Source of the DNA: Schizochytrium sp. CCTCC M209059
Lineage: Eukaryota > Sar > Bigyra > Thraustochytrida > Thraustochytriidae
Assembly: GCA_000818945.1 (NCBI GenBank)
Contig: KN805381.1
Location: 577,361-641,360, forward strand
Direction: 5' to 3'
Length of the DNA stretch: 64,000 nucleotides
Positions 18,577 to 29,562 of the stretch are shown here, in pieces. A model generated the notes under the pieces. That model was not told the DNA's origin. It worked only from the letters and a program-made list of their open reading frames with translations, and made no database searches. A program made the translations under genes and the position numbers. Each line of letters starts with the position of its first letter. The stretch's first letter is position 1.

Positions 18577-21500
18577 TTACATTCGCACTTTTTTCGAAGG
18601 TTTGCCATCGTCCAGCTTCAACTTTCGCTTAGCATTTCCTTCTCGAGAGTCTGCCACAATTTTCAAGGCAGACTCAGACATCCTGGTGGCAGTGAGCAGG
18701 TCGACGACTTCCACGAATCCAGCATCATAAACAATATGAAGTGCCGTTTGTGCTCTATTGCTCTTGAGACATGAAAAATCCATACGGGCTCCCTGTTGAA
18801 CAAGCAAGTTCATTGTCTCGTGGATATCATCTGACGAACGACGTTGCAAATTGACAGCGACGTGAAAGAGAAGCATGGACCCTTCACGCACATCGACTTT
18901 TGCGCCATAGTGAATGAGCGTTTGGACGATATCAGTGTATCCTTCTCGAGCTGCGTGCATGAGAGCAGTGGTGTTGGACCCGTCTTGCATGTCCATCTTG
19001 GCGCCGCGCTTGATAAGAAAGTGAACCATGGCCTTAGAACCACAAAAGCAAGCGCGCATCAGAGGCGATGTGCCTTTGCTGTCTTGGGTGTTTGGATCAG
19101 CACCCCGTGTTAGAAGAAGAGAGGCCACCTTCTTGCATGGATGCCGGCGACGAGCGTTCAAGTCAATCGCTAAGAAAAACGCTGTTGCGCCATTTTTGTC
19201 CCGAGCGTGTAGATCAGCGCCATGATCGAGCAAAGTCTTGACAACAGCAGCAGCAGGTGCGGAGGCATGACACCACCTCTGAGCTGGAATGCTTCCCCCA
19301 ATCGCTTGCATGAGCACTGTTCGACCCCGCGAATCTGCAAGGTTCACTCCAAAGCCATGTCGGCGGAATAGATCTGCCAGAGCGAACTTTTCACAGAGAT
19401 AGGCAGTTGCAAGATCTGAAGCAACGCTCCCTCGAACGGCCTCTTTGTGTGCCAGAAGCAACTGGACGATCCGCTCGTCCCTCCCTGCGCATGCAATGGA
19501 GAGCGCCGTGCATGTCTTCCCGTCTCTCATCCCGTACATGAATCGCGTAGCAGTGATTAAAGAATGATAGCAAACTGGTCCGTATAAAAGCTGCATTTCA
19601 GGCTTTGCGCCGTGCTGCAAAAGGAGCTCCGCAAGTTCCATGTTACTTCTGTAGCATGCTGACATAAGAGAGGTCCATCCTTGCTTGGTCTGTAGATTCA
19701 CAGCAGCACCACGATTCAGAAGCGATCGTGCGAGCTTTACATTTTCACACAAAACTGCGATGTTTAGCGCGCTCCAGCCCTGAGACGTTTGCTGATTGAC
19801 CTCTGCGCCTTGATCAAGGAGTCGACAAACAATGTCGTCGTGGCCAAGCTCGCATGACAGCATGAGTGCTGTGTAGCCGTCATCGCCCTGTTGATTCACA
19901 TTCGCTCCGAACTCCAAAAAACAGCGAACAGACGCAACGTCTCCTTTTCGGCAGGCTTTCATCAAGCACGTATATTTAGATTCGTATTGCGAGTCGACGT
20001 CAGCTCCATGCTGAACGAGCAGCCCGACAGTTTGTAAATCTCCCTTTTCATAGGCACAATGAAGGGCACAAGCGATGTCGGCTTTGTCTTTGATATTTGA
20101 GCATACGTAGCTCTGAAGCAGGAGCTGAACAAGGTCCGACTTGTGCTTGTTGAACTCACCAACACAAGCTTCCTTCAGAAGCGAGGTTCCATTTCTCCAG
20201 AGTTCGGCCTTGGGATCAGCTCCATTGTCGAGGAGCAGCTTGACGGTTTCAGTCCTTTGATGTCTGCAAGCATATAAGAGACAATCCGTCATGATGTTGC
20301 TCGCGTCAGACTTGTGCACTTGCTGGAGGCATCGACGAGTGAGATCTACCCAGCCCTCCTTGCATGATTCCCAAAATACGGAATACACAGCCGTATGATT
20401 AGGGTCATACGTCGCACCCTGGTCGAGTAGAAAGTGAGCCAAGTCCTTGCAGGAAGTCAACTCCAGAGCTGTTTGACCCCTTTTGTTTGCGGCATTCACC
20501 TCTGCGCCTTGACTGACAAGTGACTTCGCGATGGACACGAACTTCTTGTTTTCAAGCGTTTTCGCTTTCGCGTAAGTCGTGCCGGCGGCAGCTCGCATGA
20601 GGGGGGTAAAACCATCGCGATCCGTGCAGTTAACGTTGACTCCCTTCTCGAGAAGTTCATTCACCATGCTCGTACATCCTCTCGAGCTCACGATACCCAG
20701 GAGTTCCTCATCGCTGATAGCGCGAGGTCCGAGCCGTACACTATGCTCAAGGAGACATTGGATGCACGCCTCGTTCGCACAGTACGCCAGCGCTCTGCGT
20801 CCTTTGTGGTCCTGCATATCTATCTTGGCGCCCCTCTTGAGAAGAAGCTTGACCATTTCAAGGTGAGCATTGGCGCAAGCAATCATAAGCGCCGTGCAGC
20901 CGTCTTTATTCTTCGCATTTAAGCGTATATCATCACACGTGAGAAGCTCCTTAAAGCAGGCCATGGCACCGTTTTCGCACGTGATCATGAGAGGGGGATC
21001 GCACCCGTACGGCGCGTTTGGGCTTACACCATAGTCGAGAAGGAGCTCCACAATTGATTCGTGACTTTTCTCGCATGCGATCATGAGCGGAGATGGATGC
21101 ATCGTAGAGAATGGGCCAAAACTGATGTCGGCACCACGTTCAACGAGAAATTGAACAAGCTGGTGTTGTCCGCGGTAACAAGCATGCTTCAGCACTGTCA
21201 ATTCTTCTCTGTCCACGTCGTCAATGTCGCCTCCGCCGTGATCAAGGAGCAGCTCAATCATCTCTCGACTTTGCCCTTCCTCGCCAGCCCTTCCGACAAG
21301 GGTAAACTCTCGCTTATCCGGATAATACGGGTCCTCTCTACCGAATCTAGCAAACACGTCGTCCTCGACATAGTCGAAAGGGTCACGCAGGCACTCGAAA
21401 TTCGTACCGTGCTGCACAAAGAGACGAGCAAGGTCTGCATTCTTCTTTTCGAGAGCGATTCTTAGAGCCTCTTCGCAATTCTGGATCTTATCATCACGAC

Positions 21501-22035
21501 TGAGAAGCATCCGGACAACCTCAATGTGACCCCCGCGACACGCTTCCAAAAGAGGAAACTCACTAGAGTATTCACAGTAATTTACGTCTGCTCCGCGATC
21601 AAGAAGCATCCGGACAACCTCGATGTGACCCTCGCGACATGCTCCCCGAAGAGGAGACTTGCCAGCGTATCCACAGTAATTTACATCTGCTCCACAATCG
21701 AAGAGCATCCGGACAACCTCAATGTGATCCTCGCGACACGCTCCCAAAAGAGGAGACTCGCCAGAGTATCCACAGTAATTAACGTCTGCTCCACGATCAA
21801 GTAGCGAGCGTGCGGCGTTCACGTGCCCATTTGTGCAAGCCACGGAAAGGGCGGTGATGCCGTTCTCCTCGGAGGCAACATCCGCGCCGAGATCTATGAG
21901 CACACCCATGACTTGCACAAGTCCCTCGCGGCTTGCGTGATGCAGCGGCTTAGGTATCCATTCCAGCAGCTTGGCGTCCTGTTGTATAGCGGCGCGAATT
22001 CCCGCGAGGTCTTCCTTGGCCACAAGATTCTCCAT
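18577..22035 (-). CDS. ankyrin-repeat protein, about 30 repeats
   Basis: 1152 residues made almost entirely of ankyrin repeats of about 33 residues, roughly 30 of them, many with the GxTALMxAC and LLxxGADVN cores. No catalytic domain is visible. The C-terminal tail is basic (KRKLK and KPSKKVRM) and could be a nuclear signal. Repeats 3-5, at 21506-21802 in the DNA, are near-identical to each other, which marks a recent internal expansion. The longer frame upstream opens with GTG; the first ATG in frame is at 22035 (MENLVAKEDL) and is used here. Ankyrin arrays mediate protein binding; the partner is unknown. It is uninterrupted despite its length. Confidence 0.88.
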   Translation of the reverse strand: MENLVAKEDLAGIRAAIQQDAKLLEWIPKPLHHASREGLVQVMGVLIDLGADVASEENGITALSVACTNGHVNAARSLLDRGADVNYCGYSGESPLLGACREDHIEVVRMLFDCGADVNYCGYAGKSPLRGACREGHIEVVRMLLDRGADVNYCEYSSEFPLLEACRGGHIEVVRMLLSRDDKIQNCEEALRIALEKKNADLARLFVQHGTNFECLRDPFDYVEDDVFARFGREDPYYPDKREFTLVGRAGEEGQSREMIELLLDHGGGDIDDVDREELTVLKHACYRGQHQLVQFLVERGADISFGPFSTMHPSPLMIACEKSHESIVELLLDYGVSPNAPYGCDPPLMITCENGAMACFKELLTCDDIRLNAKNKDGCTALMIACANAHLEMVKLLLKRGAKIDMQDHKGRRALAYCANEACIQCLLEHSVRLGPRAISDEELLGIVSSRGCTSMVNELLEKGVNVNCTDRDGFTPLMRAAAGTTYAKAKTLENKKFVSIAKSLVSQGAEVNAANKRGQTALELTSCKDLAHFLLDQGATYDPNHTAVYSVFWESCKEGWVDLTRRCLQQVHKSDASNIMTDCLLYACRHQRTETVKLLLDNGADPKAELWRNGTSLLKEACVGEFNKHKSDLVQLLLQSYVCSNIKDKADIACALHCAYEKGDLQTVGLLVQHGADVDSQYESKYTCLMKACRKGDVASVRCFLEFGANVNQQGDDGYTALMLSCELGHDDIVCRLLDQGAEVNQQTSQGWSALNIAVLCENVKLARSLLNRGAAVNLQTKQGWTSLMSACYRSNMELAELLLQHGAKPEMQLLYGPVCYHSLITATRFMYGMRDGKTCTALSIACAGRDERIVQLLLAHKEAVRGSVASDLATAYLCEKFALADLFRRHGFGVNLADSRGRTVLMQAIGGSIPAQRWCHASAPAAAVVKTLLDHGADLHARDKNGATAFFLAIDLNARRRHPCKKVASLLLTRGADPNTQDSKGTSPLMRACFCGSKAMVHFLIKRGAKMDMQDGSNTTALMHAAREGYTDIVQTLIHYGAKVDVREGSMLLFHVAVNLQRRSSDDIHETMNLLVQQGARMDFSCLKSNRAQTALHIVYDAGFVEVVDLLTATRMSESALKIVADSREGNAKRKLKLDDGKPSKKVRM
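21506..21802 (-). repeat. three 99-bp direct repeats in the ankyrin gene
   Basis: The word AGCATCCGGACAACCTC recurs at 21506, 21605 and 21704, an exact 99-base period equal to one 33-residue ankyrin unit. Copies differ by scattered single-base changes and keep the frame. Surrounding ankyrin units are much more divergent. Confidence 0.92.
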
Positions 22036-23164
22036 CGCGCTGAAACTTTCAGTCTCGTAGATTCTTGGAGCACGCTCACCACCAGCGCCTGCTCGCAGAA
22101 TCCTACGGCGGTTCGAAGCGTTTGCTCTCACACAAGATATATTGACGTGGCAACGTGTTGCGGATTTGCTGTGAAGATCCTCCACCGATGAATGTTGTCG
22201 TGCTGGCGCTGGCGAGTTGCAGATCCCGAGTGGTTGCAGAACTCAAGCGAGGTGCGGAACCCGTTCCTCGTACTCGAGCTGATTGTGAGCCCCGAGCTCG
22301 CGCTTCGAGCGAAGTGCTGAAGGAAGGGGGGCGGAGGGAAAGAGCCGAGGGGCGGGCTTGAATTGATGGTCTCTCGCCCTTTGGTACACCGAAGTTCGTA
22401 TGAAGCCTGGCGCTTCCGACGCCGTTTGCGCGTTTGCTGCAGCTAGCTCGGCTACTTCATCCCTGTCCATTTGCAGCCTGAGCTGCGGAACCCCAGTGGT
22501 TGTGGAACACAAGTGATGTGCGAAACCCAATTTATCGGTACAAGGTGACAGGCTGGGGTGCAGGCTCAGCTGCAGCTGTCTGATGATTGCCGAAGTTCCG
22601 GCAGCCGGCGGAGTGCGATTCTCTTGCGGTGTGCCACAGGGTAGGTTGAGCGCCAAGGCGCTCATCATGTGAGCGCTATTGTCAAAGTTCGTGTCGAAGT
22701 CACGAACAGAGTCGGAGTCGCCTACTGCAACTCTCCTTTCTTCAATCGCCGACTCGGAGAATGTGAACGCCAAGTTCTCGAGGCCACTGGCATCCTCTTG
22801 AGCACAAGCAAAAGCACGAGCGCAAGCACGGGAACACCTGGCCGCTCGGAGCCAGGTCAAACTCTGACAAGCACGAGCACGAGCGCGAGTATACGCCAAT
22901 TCTGATACGCTTGGTCGCGGTACACACCTTTTTCACTTTAAGTAATGTTTGTTTCAAGTTGGTGGAGATTCGTTTCGTCTTGTCTCACTTTGTTTCGTTT
23001 CGTTTCGTTGCGGACTCCTCGGACTCCGCGGGTTCGACTCGGATCCGACTTGTGAAATGAATTTGACAAGACGGAGAGAGGAGAGAAAGTGATCAACCCT
23101 TGAATAGACGCTCCACGGAGAGGCCCGTGAGCTGTCGTCGTAATAAGGGAAGACGCGCGAGGCG
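22036..23164. other. divergent promoter region
   Basis: Shared 5' flank of the ankyrin gene (minus) and the coiled-coil gene (plus). It contains CAAGCACGAGCACGAGCG-type runs at about 22795-22890 and a TTTCGTTTCG pentamer patch near 22990. Open frames here are short or low-complexity. Confidence 0.6.
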
Positions 23165-23755
23165 ATGATGGACGAGGCAGCAAGAGGGTCTGAAGCCAAC
23201 CCCATGGAGATGCTCAAGTCTGCGCTCAAAAATACACACGTTGATGCCGAAGTCATACGCCTTCTTCGCCAAGACCCCTCCAAGCACGTCTGGCAGCCAT
23301 GGGAAGACACCCTAGAGGCGAAAGAGGCAGGCGCAAAGGCCAAGGTTGCTGCGAGGCTAGCGCAAGGAAAGTCAAACCAAAATAGCGACAAGAGCCCTCA
23401 ATCGCGCGACCCGTCGTGGCTCGAACGATGGACAGGATCGACATATGTTGACGCGCCGGGAATCGGCGATCTTCGAAAAGAGATTCAATCGCTCGATGTC
23501 GATGCTGCTCGCGAAGCAGCCTTTGACGCAATATTAGAGCTGCGAAAGATTCGAGAGATTTTTCGTCAAGAGTTTAACGAAGGCTTTGCAGGTCTTCGCG
23601 GTGAAAACGAACGACTTCGCGCCCAGCTGGAGCGCGCCCACCTTGCAGTGCCCTCTACAGGCGGCTCAACAAGTGCCGTCGCCAATGAACTTGAGGCTCT
23701 CATTTGCCGAAGTACGCAGGAAATGAACCTCTGGGCCCCGACTACGTGGCGATGA
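23165..23755 (+). CDS. hypothetical coiled-coil protein
   Basis: 196 residues, not recognised. It is mostly helical and charged. Residues about 105-165 (KEIQSLDVDAAREAAFDAI, then REIFRQEFNEGFAGL, then ENERLRAQLERAH) carry heptad-like spacing and should form a coiled coil. The N-terminal part has a WQPWED motif and an Ala/Lys-rich helix. No signal peptide or membrane segment is present. Two adjacent ATGs open the frame; the first is used. Codon use is GC-rich like the neighbours, which supports a real gene. Confidence 0.7.
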   Translation: MMDEAARGSEANPMEMLKSALKNTHVDAEVIRLLRQDPSKHVWQPWEDTLEAKEAGAKAKVAARLAQGKSNQNSDKSPQSRDPSWLERWTGSTYVDAPGIGDLRKEIQSLDVDAAREAAFDAILELRKIREIFRQEFNEGFAGLRGENERLRAQLERAHLAVPSTGGSTSAVANELEALICRSTQEMNLWAPTTWR

Positions 23756-24085
23756 TTCCAATTGGACTGCTGCCTGCCAGCCAGCCTGCCAGCCTGCCAG
23801 CCAGCCAGCCTGCTGGTGAAGTCAAGTGAAGTGAAATGAGAATAAAATGATGATGGGGGAAAAGAAATTGGGTTTGTTTTGAAGTTGTGAGCGTGAAACG
23901 CTCGTATTTTCTTGATCCAGGGTAATGCCTTGCAGTGTGTGTTTTTACTTTTTTCTTTCATTGGAATGACTGGCAGGGACTTTCTCCGCCACAAGGTGGT
24001 GGACTTGTGCGCAAATCTTGGTCCAACATCAATGAACTATCACGCATGCTCGGGTGCCAGCCTTTTTCGTTTTGGACGCTTTTGT
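23756..24085. other. convergent 3' spacer with CCAGCCTG repeat
   Basis: Spacer between the coiled-coil gene (plus) and the MYB gene (minus). 23765-23815 is an imperfect CCAGCCTG/CCAG repeat just past the coiled-coil stop codon. AATAAAATG at about 23842 could serve as a plus-strand polyadenylation signal. Confidence 0.55.
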
Positions 24086-25870
24086 TCATCGTTGCAGCGC
24101 CCGCACAACATCGTCATAGTAGAAAGCCTCTCCAAACTTTGCATGATCGCTACCTGAAGGGGCGGTGTTCATTCCGACAACCTCGAGGGTGGCGTCAGAG
24201 TCAGAGGGTGACAGGTTGGGAAAACGATTGTGATGGGCTGTAGGCTCCCGCAGGTACGCCTTGGCTTGATCGGACAACGCATGGCCAATCACTTCAAACG
24301 GAGGAGAGTAGTTTTGGAGGTCCGAAGGGTCGCGCTGACCCTGTGGATGGTGCTTGTTTTGAAAAGAAGAGGGTACGTCGCACATCGTTCCCGTTTTGCT
24401 CTCGCTCTTTCGTACCGTTTGAGGACCGTTCCAGAGTCCGAGAGTGTTTCGCGATGGCTGTTCTGCGCTGTTGTTCCCGCTCCCAGAGCTGCGCGAAAGA
24501 AGAAAGGGCATGTCGGGGCCCGAGAAGGAATTTCCCGACGGAGAGCCCGGGGAAGTCCGAAACGCACGCGTGCCTTGCGTGAAACCAAAGTCGTTGCGCC
24601 CGGGTGTGTTTTGCTTGTCAGCGCCCTGGCTGTTCGCAAACGGCGGACCAGAGAAAAAGTCCATTTCTCCACCGCTAAGCGGCGGCGAAAGCGAGCTCAG
24701 TCCGGATCCAAGCAGCGACGATGTCTGAAAGAGTCCCGACGGAAGGCTCGGAAAGCTGGAAAACGGAGTACTAAATGCAAAGAAATCGGTAGAGCCTTTG
24801 CCTGCTGAAGCCGAAGTCAACGGCCCGGCGCTCGACTCGGGCGAGTCTGACGACGACGACGACGACGACGAGGTCAATGTCGAAAGGGGCATTGGTGCTC
24901 CAGACGAGGAAAAGTTCGAGGAAGTGATGCCAAATGAAGGAGGGGGAGGGGGCGGCGGCGGCGGGGCACCCATAGCGTTAAAGTCAAGCGAGAATTGAGG
25001 CAGCGGGGGGCCCGAGGACAACGTGGGGACGGGCGGCGGTCCAGATGTGTCAATGTGCTGAGCAGCCTGACCAGAAGACATCGGGGACGGAGGCTCGGAG
25101 GCCGGTGCCGATTTTGCGCGCGCGCGCGCTCCTACGTTACTACCAGAGCCACCACGTTTGGCGCGTTTACCTGCTTTCACGCGCTTCGACTTTGACGATT
25201 TCTTGTCGCTGGCCCCGCTGTCTCCGCGCGCAGCTTCGGCCATTGCAGCCTCGGAGCGCTTGCGCTTGCGACGTGCCGAGTTCCACCGGTTTTTCACAGA
25301 GTTCTCCGAGCGGCCTGGGAGGTGCGCTGCGATCTCACGCCATTTGTTGCCCAAGAGAGCCTGTTGTTCGAGCAAAATTCGATCCTCCTGTTCGCTCCAC
25401 GGATCCTTGCGGAGGTCAGGGTCGAGGTGATTCACCCATCGTTCACGACATTGTTTGCCAAGACGGCCGGGCAAAGAGGCAGCAATTTCACTCCACTTGA
25501 TGTTGCCCAAGCCGTGCGCGCTGATGAGATCGATGATGACGCGGTCCTCTGATTCCAACCAGGGACCCTTGACGAGGCCTGGTCGCAGAACCTTTTGCCA
25601 TCGATGAAGACATTGCACGTCACTACGGGATCCATCAAAGGCGATTTTCGAGATCACCTTCCAGTTCTTCGGGCCAAGTTCTTTCACCACTGCCTTGAGG
25701 CGCTCATCCTCATCCGGATTCCACTTGCCCCCAGAGGGTCCCTTCTTCTTGGCTCGTTCGCTAGTCGTTCCACCAGCGGCTCCACCAAGAATTTGCGTTG
25801 CTCCGTTTTGCATTGATTTTTCCACAAAATTGCTCGTGTCAACAAGCGGGCCGGATTGCGCGAGCTCCAT
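24086..25870 (-). CDS. R1R2R3-type MYB transcription factor
   Basis: 594 residues. Three MYB repeats lie at about 49-96 (GGKWNPDEDERL, with W-x-VISK), 101-151 (KGPWLESEDRVI, KQCRERWVNHLDP) and 153-200 (KDPWSEQEDRILL, NSVKNRWNS), with the regularly spaced tryptophans. The basic run RRKRKR right after repeat 3 is a likely nuclear signal. The C-terminal 390 residues are low-complexity (Ser, Pro, Gly, including poly-Pro and poly-Ser) and probably disordered activation sequence. Three-repeat MYBs of this kind in plants, animals and protists often control cell-cycle genes, so that is the best guess. The frame upstream begins with TTG; the first ATG (MELAQSG) is used. Confidence 0.9.
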   Translation of the reverse strand: MELAQSGPLVDTSNFVEKSMQNGATQILGGAAGGTTSERAKKKGPSGGKWNPDEDERLKAVVKELGPKNWKVISKIAFDGSRSDVQCLHRWQKVLRPGLVKGPWLESEDRVIIDLISAHGLGNIKWSEIAASLPGRLGKQCRERWVNHLDPDLRKDPWSEQEDRILLEQQALLGNKWREIAAHLPGRSENSVKNRWNSARRKRKRSEAAMAEAARGDSGASDKKSSKSKRVKAGKRAKRGGSGSNVGARARAKSAPASEPPSPMSSGQAAQHIDTSGPPPVPTLSSGPPLPQFSLDFNAMGAPPPPPPPPPSFGITSSNFSSSGAPMPLSTLTSSSSSSSSDSPESSAGPLTSASAGKGSTDFFAFSTPFSSFPSLPSGLFQTSSLLGSGLSSLSPPLSGGEMDFFSGPPFANSQGADKQNTPGRNDFGFTQGTRAFRTSPGSPSGNSFSGPDMPFLLSRSSGSGNNSAEQPSRNTLGLWNGPQTVRKSESKTGTMCDVPSSFQNKHHPQGQRDPSDLQNYSPPFEVIGHALSDQAKAYLREPTAHHNRFPNLSPSDSDATLEVVGMNTAPSGSDHAKFGEAFYYDDVVRALQR

Positions 25871-27429
25871 GTTGCGTTTGTGACGTATTTTTTTGCTGTT
25901 TGTTTTCTTGCCTTGGCGCAATGCAAATGGCGAAAGGAGAGAAGGCTATTCTTTGGCCTGCTCGACGTCTTTTGAGAGCGACGAGGGTTGCGGGACTCGT
26001 TCGTTGTTGCGACTCTTGCCGCCACAAGGTCGTCGAGCGCACGACTCCCTTGCGCGGGTCTTTTCTCTTTTCGTTTGATGCTTGTGATTCTGCAGCGTTC
26101 GATTTGTCTCGGGTCGTTGGCAAGCTCGCTCGCTCGTGTGCCAGCTCGCTCGCCGGCCCGCTGCCCTTGGTGCCGCCGCCGGGCGTCTTGGGTCTGTCTC
26201 AAGTTGCCGCTGGGCTGGCCCGGTCCCCAATTGTGCGCTTCTTACCAGACCCTTCACTCATTATTACAAATTTATATGATATCAGTGCGGTGTCCGTTAG
26301 AGGAACGCGAGTGTTTGTTCAACGGTCCTCTCTTTCCCTTCGCAAAGGAGGACTGTCAGGACGGCACGATGTAGCAAGCATACTAGCCAGGGCAGGAAGC
26401 GAGAGCGCGCAAAAGGTCAAGGCGGCCCCGGCAGTGCGTCCTTGTGAGTTCAATACATTCAGAGTCAATTTGGTGTGATTGTTTGGTGAAGAAATCGTGT
26501 TACTATCCACATAGCGATCGTGCTCCGTTGGGCCTGATGTACGCAAAGTTTGGGCTTCTTATGCTGCATCTGAGCCTGCAAGCTATGAAGGCTGGTTGCT
26601 TCCATGAGCCGGGCCGAGCTCGGCTACGCTGCCAAACATAACCATTCCCAAAGGTTGAAACGACTCTCTGGTTGGCCCACCCATCTTCTGGCTCGAGAAA
26701 GAAAGAAGTGAGAGGTCATCATCAGTTATCTCTCTCGGCCTAGCCAATGCAAGTATAATCCGCTGTCATCAATCCGTTGCGTACCAGCCGCGTTAGCCTA
26801 GGCAAGTGGCATGGTAGTCGCAGTCGACCTTGCAGTCTTTGATACCGTTGCAGCAGCACCGAGTTCGCTGGAGGTCGCTAGGACTAATTCTTCGATCTTA
26901 AACATACGATTAGCGAGCTGCCAGTGGATATACCAGTGGCAGCTGGCAGAACGCGACGCGCTGTCTCAATGCGTCTTACCTATGCAGAGTCAGTCATTGC
27001 AGTGCAGTCAAGAAGATAAAAAAAAAACGACGCACCACCGCTCGTCTCCGAGTCTTCCAGAGTTAGATAGTAGGCCTCGATCGATTGCCCAGCACTCCTG
27101 GGCTCTAGGGTGGACCGTTCGACAAATGTGACCCAAAAACGTGATGTCCTCGCAGGCAGCAAAATACTGAAGAAAGATAGGTCTTGCAACCAGCAGCCGC
27201 GTGTCCTTGGGAGATAATAGCAGCAAAACAGTGCAGTGTGTAGTGCAACCGTTCGATCGAACGTTGCGCATGCTCGGCGCCCGCCCCAGAGTCTCTGGTT
27301 TTGCTTGCTTTGCTTTGCTTTGCCGTCCGCAAGCGTGACTGCGCCAGACCGACGAGCGTACGGACGTGCAGAGAAGACAGGCTTCCCAACGCTTGACCAA
27401 CTTGCCCGCTCGCACGGCGTGCGAGGACC
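25871..27429. other. divergent promoter region
   Basis: 1.5 kb shared by the MYB gene (minus) and the unknown helical gene at 27430 (plus). Composition is mixed with an AT-richer part at 26250-26550. Simple TTTGC pentamers lie at 27300-27322 and a run of A at about 27019. Open frames of 60-230 codons overlap on both strands and look random. No gene is supported. Confidence 0.55.
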
Positions 27430-28521
27430 ATGATGAGACCCCGCGAGCTCGCTGACAGGACCAACACGGGCACACGAGGGTCCTTGGCACAACCGGGGCC
27501 CGGCGGCGGCGGGGATGGCGGCGTGAAGACGCGCAAAGCTATAAACTCCAGACACGCGCGAGCACAAGAAGCGAAAACCAAGCCAAGGTCACAGCAGAGC
27601 CGCGTAAAGCAATCCAAACCCAAGTCCAAACCCAAGTTGGAGGAGGATGAAGGTCTCGCACAGCCAAAGTTTGTCCATGCATTCGGGACGAAACTTGGCC
27701 AACAGGGCAGCATTGGCGACGCGGAGAATGAGCTCCTGAAAATGTGCTTCGACAGTGCCATTGTATGCGGTGCAGCGGGCCTCGATGCAGAAACTTTTGA
27801 CGATGCTGCGTGCCAAATGCTCCAGCGCGCTGGAGAATGCGATGATGCCGACGTCGTAAGTCACCTCGTTCAATACTGCTTGGATGCTTGTGCCAAGTCC
27901 GAGCGGACGAGTCGTGCCCAGGCTGCACAGCTGCATAAACTCGCCCTTATGCACGAGCGCAGCGCGCGCCGCGCCGAGGTTGCCCGCATCAAGACGATCA
28001 TTGACGCCCTATGGCATGGCCACAATGACGATACGTCGACGGACATGGAGGTCGAGCTCTTTCGCTTCTTGAAGCGCAAGCATGCAGGTGACAAGCCACG
28101 CATGGCTGCAGAAGCCACGCAAATCGTATCGAGCATGGCGCGACTGAGCGCTTTCGATGCGGATATTGCAATATTCTTCCGTATCCTTTCCAACGAAATC
28201 GACCAAGGTTTTTGGAGAGTACGCACCAGGCTCCTACAAACACTACGTGAGCTCTCTGCACAGGGAATGGGCCCACAGGAGATTGTTGCGCACATGTACA
28301 ATGACGCGGACGCGACCGAATTACTGCAACGTCTGGAGGCCCGGCACGAACCTGCCCTCCAGGACGTCTTATTGCGCTTCCACCTCGAACGGCATGCAAC
28401 CCTCATCGCACCCATGGAAACGGCATATGCCTCTCTCAGCGCAGCAGAACGGCAGGAGATAAGTTTTTCAGATTACGTACGCGCGGCGCTTGTGCCGCCG
28501 TCTTCGGCAGCGTCTGACTGA
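27430..28521 (+). CDS. hypothetical helical protein
   Basis: 363 residues, not recognised. The first 75 residues are basic and low-complexity (Gly-rich, then Lys/Gln/Pro-rich with KSKPKSKPK). From about 76 onward it is a compact, mostly alpha-helical domain, with helices at for example VVSHLVQYCLDACAK and VELFRFLKRKHAG. The helical repeats are loosely reminiscent of MIF4G/HEAT-type folds, but no diagnostic motif supports a family. No signal peptide or membrane helix. Two consecutive ATGs open the frame; the first is used. Codon usage matches confirmed neighbours. Confidence 0.7.
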   Translation: MMRPRELADRTNTGTRGSLAQPGPGGGGDGGVKTRKAINSRHARAQEAKTKPRSQQSRVKQSKPKSKPKLEEDEGLAQPKFVHAFGTKLGQQGSIGDAENELLKMCFDSAIVCGAAGLDAETFDDAACQMLQRAGECDDADVVSHLVQYCLDACAKSERTSRAQAAQLHKLALMHERSARRAEVARIKTIIDALWHGHNDDTSTDMEVELFRFLKRKHAGDKPRMAAEATQIVSSMARLSAFDADIAIFFRILSNEIDQGFWRVRTRLLQTLRELSAQGMGPQEIVAHMYNDADATELLQRLEARHEPALQDVLLRFHLERHATLIAPMETAYASLSAAERQEISFSDYVRAALVPPSSAASD

Positions 28522-29562
28522 GAAAATTGGCAACGCATTGGCGTTGCTCTATTACTGGCGTCCACGAGAGAGGAAGACAAGGGAAAAGACCAAAACAAGA
28601 CGTATAAGAAGAAGAAAGAACAAACGAACGAACGAACAAAAAAGGGAAAAGAGCAGATCAACTTGAGTGTACACTAGCAAGCCGAGAAACCACGACAAAG
28701 CGCGAAGGCAAGGCTACATCTCGCATGCGCCGGACGAATCGTGGCTCCAGATCTTGATGTTCGCGACAAAGCGAATCAAGGAGTGAGAAAGTACACTCTC
28801 CTCGAGATCCTCTTTGCAAAGGTTTACTCGTGCTTTTGCACAAGTGAATTAATTGGTTGTCGTGTGTGACATGTTCGGACACACGGCACATTCGACGCGG
28901 CGAGCGAATCGACTCATTGAATCGATCGTCTTGTTTGGAATGGTGAAATTGTGGCAAATCTAATAGCAGGTTCAACGGCCCGGTCCCGATCACCCGGAAT
29001 AGAAAGAAACGCGGGCGTGTCCGGCGCGCGCCGTGCGCGACATGCGAGGCAGAGGAGTCGACTTCCCAGCAACATCGCACAAGCGGTGCGCGCCAAAGAA
29101 AGATGTTCATTGGATGTGGCTTGAGTGGAATGAAATAGCTTGAGTTGGCTTTTTTCTCGCTAAATCGACTCGACACGCAACTCTACGCTGCGTGAGGCAG
29201 AGTGCGCGACGATGCCTCGAGCAGGCGCGCAAGCTATCTAACTGGGCAAAGCAAAAGCGCACATGTGTAAAAGGAAAAGCAGGACCTAAAAGTGAGTTAA
29301 CTGGACAAGCATGAATCACCCACCCCCTCTTTATTTTCTGCCTGGCTGTCGTCTTTGACTTTTCCCGTTTTACCCGGCACACGAAGCAGCGATGGAGTCG
29401 ATCAACACTGGAAGGGGTGAGGAAGAGCCATCGACAACGACTTCGACATGTGTGGACTCCACGTCGATGTGTTTTTGCTACCGTCTGACCCGCGTCAACG
29501 GAGTTGCAAACAGCCAAGGCAAGCCAGAGCAGCAGCACCAAACAAGCGGCCAACCTACTTAC
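28522..29562. other. unassigned region, may hold exon(s)
   Basis: Downstream of the helical gene. It includes an AACGA pentamer patch near 28623-28640 and AT-richer sequence. If the gene starting at 29807 on the minus strand is real, its later exon or exons should be here. A 34-codon frame with protein-like composition (29392-29493, minus strand, HVEVVVDG region) is a candidate but does not match the donor phase, so I leave it open. Confidence 0.4.
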
